Positions 54,903 to 64,000 of a stretch of 64,000 bases of DNA are shown one piece after another. Source of the stretch: Nissolia schottii (Eukaryota > Streptophyta > Magnoliopsida > Fabales > Fabaceae); NCBI GenBank assembly GCA_003254905.1, contig QANU01111459.1, positions 170,799-234,798 on the forward strand, given 5' to 3'. Numbering within the stretch: the first letter of the stretch is position 1; each line of letters starts with the position of its first letter. The notes under the pieces were generated by a model. It did no database searches, was not told the DNA's origin, and worked only from the letters and a program-made list of their open reading frames with translations. A program made the position numbers and the translations under genes.

Positions 54903-57690
54903 AAAAAAAAGGTTTGTGAATGCTAGAAATCAAAAGTTAGGTCTTAGAAGTGGTTGACAGCGACTGTGCCGGTGGTTGACCTCCACTCCTTCAAATTACT
55001 AATATTGTACCACTTTCATTAATCGGTCTAATTGACCGAGTCTCTTATATAAATTCATTTAATCGGTCTAATTGACCGAGTCTCACACACACATATATAA
55101 ACTACATCAATCATTTAATTTGTCGAAAGATCATATGACTCTCTCGCGTTGGATTGTAATTTATATTTAAGTGTACATACTTGTTATGTAATCTTAAACA
55201 CAATTGCAATTGTGAAATGTAACGTAATGGGTAATGAAATGGCAGCAAAGAAAACAGAACTTCACTTCTGCGAGAGTTGCAAAGAATGAACCCATTTTTT
55301 TGTCATTTGAGGTGAATGCTTATATACAAGAGAGACAGACCACTGTGTACCTCACTTATTAGCGTCACACGGTAGTGCTTCCCTGTAACAAACTAACAAC
55401 CACTTAACATTAGTGGTAGCTCCTAATCGTTTCTAACAGAAAGTTAAAACAGAAATAGAAAGGAAAGGAAAGCAAACAGAAAGGAAGCAACAGGAAGGAA
55501 GTTAGCTACTGTTATGCTCCTCCGCTACCTTCCTCTTTATCCTTTGGCTTTATTAATATCAACTGACGAATGTTTGAAGCAATATCCACCACAATTTAGT
55601 AACCATGTTATTAATTGTGAGATTTCAATTTGAACATAAGTCTTACTGAAATCTCATCCAATGATTAATTATAAATAAATCTGTATAGTATTTCATACTA
55701 GATAGATACCGATAACATTTCTCTTAATCCCTTACCTAAATTAGTGTGTTTCGGATCGATGTGTGATTGAGCTCACCAACATAAGAAACTGTGAATAAGG
55801 TCAAGAACAACAAAGAAAGGTATAGGCTTGATTGCTTTTAAGATGATATAGTGGAAGTGGAGAATTAGTTAACTAGAGGAGATATTTACTAGGAAGCATG
55901 AACACTTTATGAGACTGTCATGTCTTCATGTTCGACACACCGTGGACACTGACACACGAAGGCATTCGTCTATCACATGTGTTGTTCATGTATGAAAGTG
56001 TTTAAATAAAAAATTCATAATTAGTTGTGTTCAAGCTATATCCGAACGTATTTTGAGTCGTGTCCGTGTCGTGCTCGAGAAAAAAATATTTTAAATATCA
56101 AATAATTTATAATAATATGGATCCTTAGAAAATTAACAAATATTAACATATAAAAATATTTTAAACGTTTCATGTATTTTAAAAGAAATTTAAAAAGTAT
56201 TAAAAATTAGTAGTTTAATATTAATAAAAATATTAAGATATTATTATAAATATTTAATTTTTTACTTATATATATCATATCTATATCTTATAAAAATTTT
56301 AAATTGATATATTAATGCGTCACATATCATATCATGTTCCATGTTAGGATATTCATTAATTGTTCATTGCAATTTTGGAATGTGCCTGCCAAGACCTGGC
56401 TGTGGTCAGAGGAAGCCAGCGCATGGCTTTACATCGGTCAATTTTACTCTCCATGCTTCATTTCAACCTTCACTACAACAAGTTGGACCTAGGCCACAAA
56501 TATATTGCTGGTCATATGACTAACCACCCATGTGATAAATGATAGCAACCCTATGTTACTATGTTAATGCACTCAAATAAAAAAGAGCGACTTTAGATGT
56601 GTAATGACTAGTCAACCTTAATTGATACTCCCTTCGACCTTAAATTACGTGGAAATGATTGAAAATCATTGTATTCTATAAAGTTATCATACTTTTATTT
56701 ATATTTTTTTTTCATTTACTATTTTTTATACGCTTTTCGTCTATTCTTAATTATCATTTTTATAAATGCATATAGATTAAAAAAAGTAAATAATTTACAC
56801 ATAAATAAAGTATAAAGCGCCTAAATTAAATTACATTTCAATTAGCAAGAGAGATTATTATGAAAAATTGTAATGCAATTAATATAATAGTAAAAAATTT
56901 ATAATAAATAGAGGTATAGTTAAAAAATAATAATTAATACTTCCTTAATTTAATCAAATGACAACTAATTTTGAATAAAATTTTTGGTAAAATGTGACAT
57001 TTAAGAGCGAACGGAGATAGTAATAAGTTTATTTAAAAAGAATATGATAGAAGAAAATATAATTAATGTTATATAAATTTAAGAAGTGAACAATTATTTG
57101 TGTAAATACCAAAATGAAAAAATAAACAAGTTATTTAAGAATGGAGGGAGTAGTTTCTTAGTGATAACCGTGAAGATCAATGAGGTACACATCCTTTCCA
57201 ACCTTGTCCAATAGTAGATAGAATATAAGACGATATATAGTATACAAAATGATTACACAATAGTTTTTAAAAAGTATTTTTTAAATAGTATTGCTTAACA
57301 AATTGTGAATGTGATCTACTTATTAACAGAGTGACATCTTAATTATAGGACCTCGTTAACTTATAGTTTTACCAATTATTTTAGGGTGATTTTTCACATA
57401 CTTTATGGAATAAATATTTTATATTACTTAATTTATTTATTTTTAGTAATTTTTATAACTAAATTCATTGAATTTTGATAATGATTATGTAGTAATTGAA
57501 GAACGATAATAAAGATCAAGAAGTACTTATGGATGGTGAAGATGAAATGAGGGTTGCATGAGTTGAGGGTTTAGCGGCTGCATGGGACGGAGTGAAAACT
57601 TGTGTGGGATTGAATGTGCAGTCACATGAGAATTACGTTTTTGCGTTTTGGTCATTTCTAATTGTGCACTATTTTTTTAAGACATTCATA
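54903..57690. other. Intergenic between the two GDSL copies (left part)
   Basis: No gene seen. At 55130-55560 there is sequence resembling an LTR fragment on the minus strand (TATA-like 'cttgtatataagc'), but no boundaries could be set. At about 55765-55830 a stretch ('aaggtcaagaacaacaaaga') resembles the 3' flank of the intact GDSL gene (58765-58790), perhaps a trace of another duplication. Confidence 0.4.
55019..55084. repeat. Two direct copies of a dyad (cggtc-5-gaccg) upstream of the GDSL pseudogene
   Basis: The 26-base unit ttaatcggtctaattgaccg plus agtctc occurs at 55019-55044 and again at 55059-55084, spaced 40 bases apart. Each copy contains the inverted pair CGGTC/GACCG around TAATT. 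It could be a protein-binding site or a small tandem duplication. Confidence 0.6.
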
Positions 57691-57718
57691 AAATTGTTAT
57701 CATTGTAGTAAATTACAA

Positions 57719-57955
57719 AAATGAGTAAAACGTCATTTTTGTCATAAAGTTGATAGTTTCAATCAATTTCCTCTCCAAATTTTTAAAATTGTCAAATTTG
57801 TCCCCAAAGTTGTCCAATGTCCATCAAATTCATCCTTGGTGTTAAGTCTTTGTGATACTCACTTGATGGATGTTTAACAACTTCAAAAATAATTAGGGAT
57901 GAAATTGATAGAAACCACCAACTTCAACAATAATAGAATTGATGTTTTACAAAAA
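57719..57955. mobile_element. MITE-like inverted repeat
   Basis: The left arm at about 57722-57778 ('gagtaaaacgtcatttttgt', 'gatagtttcaatcaatttc') is an imperfect reverse complement of the right arm at about 57895-57955 ('gatgaaattgatagaaacc', 'attgatgttttac'). Total about 235 bases, non-coding. Confidence 0.45.
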
Positions 57956-58259
57956 TTATATCAAATTAATTTCATCTTTCTAAATAAAGTTAAAAATTAT
58001 TTTTAATTAATATATATTTTTTGCTAAATTAATATGTTTTATATTAAATTGTATAATTTTCGTCACGGATTAGACTTTAGTAACTAGAATGGTTGACTTG
58101 TAGTAAATGACGTCTGCGCTGGTATTCGATCTTCGCTCCTCCTTCAAACACGATTAATGAATGGCGCCTTCAATCGGTCATCCATTGTACATCAATCATT
58201 CATTGAATGATGACTAATTTACATAAGAGAAATTATTGGATGGGCTGGTGCCTATAAAT

Positions 58260-58287
58260 TTTAGGGTTTAGGGTTTAGGGTTTAGGG
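58260..58287 (+). repeat. Interstitial telomere-type repeat (TTTAGGG)4
   Basis: Four perfect tandem units of the plant telomere heptamer TTTAGGG in non-coding DNA. It is not near a start codon, so a telo-box promoter role is less likely than a repair scar or simple repeat. Confidence 0.9.
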
Positions 58288-59069
58288 AATAAAATAAAGA
58301 GTTTTCACTATGTCACTTTACCCTTTAAAGTGAGATTCTCACATTAGAGAATTGTTGTCCCCTTTTTTTTAAATCAATTTTCTTCACATAAGCATCATAA
58401 TTAAACTTACTTATTTTTTTCTTTTAATTTAATCATAAATATAATTATTTCGAAACACAACTATCTTTCAATCAAAATAAACAATTTGCATATTAAAATA
58501 GTTATTTTGGAGAATAAAAAAAATTAAATTTTAAGAATAAGATTTGATGCCAAATTAAGATAAATAAAAAAAATAAATCTAAATATAAAACTTGTAATAA
58601 TACTTAGGTGAAGAAAAAGATGAATTTATTTTTTTGAATATTTAATTTAATTGATGTAAGAAAAAGAGATACCATACCTCTGTTATTTTAGAGGCACCTA
58701 GTCTTCACCTATATTTTTACCCATAACTGAGCACTTAGCACCAACACAAGAAATATATATTGTCATGAAGGTCAAGAATAACAAAGAAAGAAAGAAAGGC
58801 AGAATGATCCTAGGTTTCTAGGTTCAATTATATTAGTACTCAGTTTGGTTTAATTTTACGATGCTGCCATGGCGAAATGGTTTACAGAAACATCAAGCTT
58901 TCAGATCAAAACAGAAATTATTGAAAAGTAACGAAAAAGAGTGGCAAGTAATTCCTTTGTATTGCAACTTAGAACTAAAGATTTATTTTTTCCAATGAGT
59001 TCAAGCTTTATTGCTAAAAAGAGTGGTTCAAAAGAGAGGCAAAGATCACCATTACAATCACCTCCAAAC

Positions 59070-62000
59070 CTAAAACCGAAGATTTCGAAGAGCATTTGTG
59101 CTTCGTAGGATGTTGTAGAGAGCATTCCACCCAGCCTGCGTGGGGTGTGCCATATCCCAAAGGAAAGCTGAGTTGGGATCATCGCAAACATTATATTTCT
59201 TCACATTGTTTTCGTCTACGTTGCCACACAGATATTCAAAGCTTTCCCCAAGGCAACATGGCCTCAACAGGTTCTGATGGAAATTATAGGCCGATGGGTT
59301 GTTCAATATTGACATGAAACTGTGGTAAATGTCTAGCACGACAGTTTTGGAACCGTCCTTGGCTTCATGGTTCAATTTGGCCACGGCGTGCTTTAAGAGG
59401 GTGTCATGGCGAGTAATCAATGTGTTGAATGTATCGTTGCAGTGTTGGAATGAGTATTGAGCTGTGATCAGAGGAGCGCAACCGAGGGGTCCTACACCCG
59501 TCACTGCGATTTTCTTCACTCCCAATCTGTGGATGCGTTTCAGATTGGTAGTAATTTGATTAACCACTGAGGCTATATAGGAATGTGATCCCTAATGAAC
59601 AAATGAAATGTTGCGTAAGATCAAAGCATCATGACATAGTTATGTTCATAATACCCATAATTTTCTCACTTCAATCCCTTGTCACAAGTGTATCCTTTTC
59701 TATAAATAGACTATCCATGTACCAAAGTAAACTCAAGTGAGCATGGCCATGAGTAGGTTGCTATTTAAGTAACCAGGCTAAAAAAAATTAGAATTAAATA
59801 AGTTTTTAGTCCTGTAATATTAAAAGTTTGTGTTTGGTCCCTAAAATTGTTTTTGTTAAGATTCAGTCCCTGCAAAAAAAAATTTGTTTGTTTTTAATCC
59901 CTGCCATCAGTTTAAGTTGGACACCGCTGACGTGACCGTTAAATTCGCCACCTGGCATAATCCAAATTTTCAATTAAAAAACAAACAAAACCCAAACCCA
60001 TCCTCCCCATTCTCTCTTTCTCTCAAATGGCCTTCTCTCTCTTTGGACCTTATCCCTCTCAGACCCCATCTTCTTTTCTCTCCCATCTCACGCCTTCTTT
60101 CTCTCTTCAATTTCACTGGTCGTCGCTGCCGTCGCCGCCGCCGCCGCCGAGACGACGCTCCGGCTGTGGCGTCTCTCTCTTCCCCTCATCTCACTCTCTC
60201 TCCGTGTCTCCCTTTCTTTCCCTCTGCTTTCTTTTTCGATCTCTCTCTCTCTCTTCCTTTTCTGCCGCCATGGCAGATTGCCGACGGCGGCGAGCTCACT
60301 CTCATCTCTCGGTCACTTTCCCTCTCTTTCCATCTCTTTCTCTCTCGGCCTCCAGGGAAAAAAAGGAAAAAAAGAAAAGGAAAACAAGACCCTCTCTCAC
60401 ACACCACCCTCACCACCAACCACCAGCCACCGCCAACAACCACCCTTACCCACCGAACCACCACACACACACACCCATCAACTACCCCAAAGCACCACAC
60501 GCCCATGCCTGCAAAAGAAAACCAAGCCAAACAGATCCAAAACAATACAACAATCACAACACCCACACCTGAAACCAAAAAATAGAGAAAGGAAAAGTGT
60601 GAAAAAAAAAACAGAGTGCGAGAGAAAGATCTTGAGAGTGAGAGAGAGAGAGAGAAGAACTCGAGAGAGAAAGAGATGGAAAAAGAGGTCATCTTCCCCG
60701 TTCCCCGCCCATTCATTCAACCCTCTTGCCCTTACCCCTACCCTTACTTGCTACCACCACCCTTTCAAGAAGCCCTCGCCATTGCCGCCGTCTCCTTCCC
60801 TTACTTCACTTCTGCGGCAGCCGCCCCATCCTCCGTCGCATAAGCCATCGAGAAAGAGATTGAAAAAGAAAGCAGAGGGAAAGAAAGAGAGAAAGGGAGA
60901 TGCAGAGAGAGAGTGAAATAAGGGGAAGAGAGGGATGCCACCGCCCCACTTCCCCATCCCCGCCGCCACCACCACCATCAGCGGCGTGTTCAGGTACCCG
61001 CTAGGCCGGTCGCTCAGCAACGCAAAGAACAGGGACCCCACCGAAGATGTCGAAATCGAGATGTCCCCAGCGCTCAACAAGCTCAGAAGCTGCTTCTGGA
61101 ATGTTCTGAGGAACAATAAATCTGAGACGTAGAGAGAGAATGAGATAAGGCGGCACCGTGACAGAGAGAAGAAGGGCATGATGGATGGTTGGGTTGAGAG
61201 AAGAGGGTGGTTGTGAAAGAAAAATGGTTCAGAGAAGAGAAGAGGGGATCGTGGGTGGTTGGGTGGGTGGGTTTGGGGTTATTATTTTTTTAAAAAATTT
61301 GAAAATGAGTTTGGGTTTGGGTTCCGGATGGGTTATGGGTTTAATTTAAAAATTTAGATTATGTCACGTGGTGAAATTAACGGTCCTAAATTGATAACAG
61401 AGACTAAAAACAAACAAAAAAGTTTTACAAGAACTAAATCTTAACGAAAAATTTTCTAAGGACTAAACACAAATTTTTTTATATTACAGGGACTAAAAAT
61501 TTATTTAACCCTAATTTATAAGGTAGCGTGATATAAAAAAAATTCAAGATTGTGGTATTTTTGTGTAATGCATAAAGAACTGGAAAATTTTCATAAATTG
61601 TCATCATTGTGACGATTTATTAAAATAATAATAAAAAATATAAATCATCATCAATGATAACCATAAACGATAGTTATTTATTAAAAAATATCACATTTTT
61701 ATAACTTCTAAAAAAAAATACTACAATATAATATTTTTAATTTGTAAATTTCATATTTCTGTGAATATTACTAAGTAATCATATCAAAAAGAGTGTAGTG
61801 TATTCATATTTTTTTTACAATTTAATTTCGTAGAGAAAACATTCATTAATGCCCACCCACCTTCTTCATTGGAGGGAAAAGGTCCTTGATCGGAGGCATC
61901 CACCCAGGGAACTTGAATAAATTCCAAAAGAGATTTGATTAGATTTCAGATAATTAATAATTCGCACTTAGAACATAGAAAAATAGAGATATTTACCTTA

Positions 62001-63497
62001 ATTAAGCCCTTTTTCATGGCTACGCCACCGTAATCATTTCCGCAGACGGAGACGAGAGCCACTGAGTGGTTGAGGTCTGTTGCTGAATACACATTTTCTT
62101 TGATGAGCTGTTCCAAGTAATCGATTTGGGTGGTCAGGTTTGGACCTACAAAGGAAACGAAAACACCGGTACCGCCATACGCAAAATTCACCCCGTATTT
62201 CAAGTATTGTGGGTTCAATTTCCTCAATGCGTATGGTATCGGTGACTTTACTCCCAAATATGTTGCTGCATGTATTATTGATTAAATCAATTAATAATAT
62301 ACAAATTAAAAGTTTGAATATCTTTTCGGTCTCTGATTATTTTCGAGACTTGGTTTAGGTTTGCAAGATTCTTTTTGTTTTGGTTTTTTTGGCCGTAGTC
62401 TCTGTCATATTATAAGTGATTTTATTTTAATCCTTATCTTTAGTGACATTCTGTTAATTGTTAATGTGATTAATAAAGTGTCACGTCAATGTCATGTGAG
62501 CAAAATAAATCTATTTGACTTATAACTCGATGCAAACCCGAGTTATAACTCGCTAGTTATTTGACCTCGTTAGTCGTGCGTGAATCATGATTTGAGGATA
62601 AATCTAAGTCATATAGCATGTTATGAGTCACTTTGAACTTGATTACGAGTCAAGTTAATTTATTTTATTCACATGAAATTTTTTATGACAGTCTGTTAGT
62701 TATGTCAACTATTAACAAAGTTCCATTAATAACAAAAACTAAAATTAAATATTTTTAATATTCTGACACCAAAACTAAAAACTATATATTTTATGTATCT
62801 AAATCAAATCTCTAAAATTTAACCACGACCCATAACATGTTAAACACATAATTAAAATCCGAAATTAAATGCATAATATGAACATGTTATAATTAAGGTA
62901 AAGGCATATAGACCGTTGTATAGACATAGTAGGTGCATGACTTTGAAAAAACTAGACATACGAATACCTACAAGCTTAGCCCAATATAAAAAATACAAAT
63001 TACATTACTCAATTTTTTGCTCTATCATTGAAAATGAAAGCGGTATATATACCGATATAGTCGGTGAGTACTCGGCCGTTGGAGGCTCGACCGGCCGGTT
63101 TGCCGGGAAAGGTAGTTCCGTAAGGTTCTTTCCAGGCAGGTGATATCCATTTATCTGTATTTCCAGTGTCAGCGTACGAGTCCCCAAAAACACAGAGTTT
63201 TTTGGCAACATTCAAATTACTAAGTTGCCCTTGATCACGTTCTTCCTCATGCTCCACACGAGCTTCACCTTGCACCCACTTTTGCCCTGTATATATCAAT
63301 TCAAATATAACACTCAGCATAAGTTACTCTAATTAAGATTTATATATTTTATGTATATTTATATATGTACCGTCATTCTTATTAATAAAAGAAAGTTAGT
63401 TTCATGCATAATAGTGTGCTAACAACAAAAAAATATAACCTGAGAGAAGTAGTGTTAGACAGAAGAGAGAACAGAACAGGCGGCAGTTTGACAACAT
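59070..63497 (-). CDS. GDSL esterase/lipase (SGNH hydrolase), 4 exons, 360 aa
   Basis: Secreted ester hydrolase of the plant GDSL family, resembling the Arabidopsis At5g03600/At5g03610 group (from memory). Exons on the minus strand: 63440-63497, 63053-63286, 61997-62265, 59070-59591. The sum is 1083 bases with consistent phases. A signal peptide is encoded mainly by exon 1 (CSLFCLTLLLS). Block I with the nucleophile is VFGDSYADTGN, the block II glycine is in NFAYGGTG, the block III is VCGNDY, and the block V catalytic pair is WDMAHPTQAGW. The C-terminus is ALRNLRF. The physiological substrate is unknown. Intron 2 holds a foldback repeat and intron 3 a 1.7 kb Mutator-like element, yet the frame is intact. 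The pseudogene at 53.2-54.8 kb is its tandem relative. Confidence 0.92.
59791..61511. mobile_element. Mutator-like (Pack-MULE-like) element in GDSL intron 3
   Basis: Long terminal inverted repeats of about 200 bases. The left is 59791-60000 (gaattaaataag ... gtcctgtaatatt). The right is about 61300-61511, which in reverse complement starts gggttaaataaattttt and matches down to 'acccaaaccc'. The interior (60120-61190) is GC-rich and low-complexity in places, unlike the host intron. On the minus strand an ORF at 60751-61179 contains a protein-like stretch (GYLNTPLMVVVAAGMGKWG) that may be a captured gene fragment. No transposase is seen. No 9-bp target duplication was found at the chosen ends. 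Confidence 0.7.
60751..61179 (-). pseudogene. Possible captured gene fragment inside the Mutator-like element
   Basis: A 142-codon open frame whose middle (about residues 28-80: FQKQLLSLLSAGDIS, SVGSLFFALLSDRPSGYLN, TPLMVVVAAGMGKWG) looks like real protein rather than translated repeat, whereas both ends are Ser/Gly-rich low complexity. I have a weak recollection of similar sequence at the start of plant YGGT/YlmG-type chloroplast membrane proteins, but would not rely on it. A promoter and start are unsupported; capture by the transposon is inferred. Confidence 0.35.
62395..62760. repeat. Foldback repeat in GDSL intron 2
   Basis: Imperfect inverted repeat: 'tcatgtgagcaaaataaat' near 62494-62512 pairs with 'ttaatttattttattcacatga' near 62656-62677. 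A smaller inner hairpin lies near 62520-62552 ('tataactcg' / 'cgagttata'). Probably a MITE. Confidence 0.45.
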
Positions 63498-63572
63498 GAT
63501 CAGATCAGTACTAGTTTGCTCGTAACAGCCGGAGAAGAGCTTTGTTGATTTCAGAGTTCATACTTCAGACAA

Positions 63573-63581
63573 CTATTTATA
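63573..63581 (-). promoter_or_regulatory. TATA box of the GDSL gene
   Basis: TATAAATAG on the minus strand, about 80 bases before the start codon. It is conserved in sequence and context with the box before the pseudogene copy. Confidence 0.6.
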
Positions 63582-64000
63582 ACATCCAAAAAGTGGGGGG
63601 AGGAAGAAAAAAAAATTGTCTAAATAACTTTTAAGATTTTAACGTAGTATATATGAATCAAATTTTTTTATCTTTAAATATTTTTTTCACATACTCATTA
63701 ATAATCAACTATTCAATTCAATTATCTTTGGGGAGTATTCCAAGAATATTATGCATAACTATTCATAAAGGTATTTTCGTTAAAGACATATTATTTTAAT
63801 ATTTTATTAATATGAATACAAAAATTTTAAATGACTCTAATTTGTGAACAACGCTTGAGTGCTTATAAAAATAAGAAAAAATTAAAAAGAGCTTTAAAAT
63901 ATTTTTATTAAGAAATTAAGAATGAAAAATTTTAAAACTTTTAACATGTTCAAAACATTATCATTTTAACAATTTTATCTTTTTAATGAATATTTTTTTT
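63582..64000. other. 5' flank of the GDSL gene, window end
   Basis: AT-rich promoter/intergenic DNA to the window end; nothing else recognisable. Confidence 0.5.

Noticed and set aside
55130..55560. LTR-like segment on the - strand
   Set aside because: TATA-like motif and composition fit an LTR, but no TG/CA ends, partner or target duplication could be set.
59884..60916. Several long + strand frames rich in Ser/Pro/Thr/His
   Set aside because: Translated CT and CA repeats inside the Mutator-like element; not protein-like. Only the minus-strand core at 60.75-61.18 kb was kept, at low confidence.
59782..61520. 9-bp target duplication for the GDSL intron 3 element
   Set aside because: Flanks at the chosen ends (aaaaaatta and taatttata) do not match; boundaries may be a few bases off or the site has mutated.

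Overview
The window is nuclear DNA of a flowering plant. Genes have many short exons with GT/AG introns, intergenic DNA is very AT-rich, and plant-specific families occur (IQM calmodulin-binding protein, cucumisin-type subtilase, CYP94 P450, plant GDSL esterase). The repeat content (copia elements, Mutator-like elements with 'agtccctg' ends, a short SINE) and the protein sequences look like a legume, most likely Glycine or a close relative; that assignment is from memory, not from a search. There are two assembly gaps (8103-8967 and 39641-39864) and two isolated N bases.

Left part (1-21 kb), ordinary gene-dense DNA: a monodehydroascorbate reductase gene (+, 732-4247, ten exons, 433 aa), a hAT-like non-autonomous element, a 60S acidic ribosomal protein P2 gene (-, 7239-7839, three exons, 115 aa) with a telo-box/site II promoter, an IQM-type calmodulin-binding gene (+, 10041-13387, nine exons, 477 aa), a small SINE, and an atypical bZIP factor gene (+, 16382-20676, six exons, 494 aa).

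Middle part (21-38 kb): one subtilisin-like protease gene (-, 21181-37518, eleven exons, 751 aa, reading frame intact across all junctions). Its sixth intron is about 11.6 kb and filled with nested transposable elements: a truncated copia, a long foldback element, a full-length but decayed copia with 5-bp target duplication, a LINE tail and an inverted LTR fragment.

Right part (38-64 kb), mostly intergenic: a gypsy-type LTR piece, a 1.3 kb copia LTR, an intronless CYP94C-type P450 gene (-, 45015-46562, 515 aa), a CACTA-like end, a 1.1 kb Mutator-like palindrome with 9-bp target duplication, then two related GDSL esterase/lipase genes on the - strand. The first (53.2-54.8 kb) is a pseudogene with a 4-bp frameshift and most of its last exon missing. 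The second (59070-63497, four exons, 360 aa) is intact although its third intron holds a 1.7 kb Mutator-like element that appears to carry a gene fragment.

The genes are independent units, not a pathway cluster. Themes are redox (MDAR), translation (P2), calcium signalling (IQM), transcription (bZIP), apoplastic proteolysis (subtilase), jasmonate or fatty-acid oxidation (CYP94) and lipid/ester hydrolysis (GDSL). I found no convincing new multi-gene system. The most unusual local structures are the hairpin over a splice donor in the IQM gene, the bZIP with Ile in place of the invariant basic residue, and the transposon-filled introns of genes that remain open.
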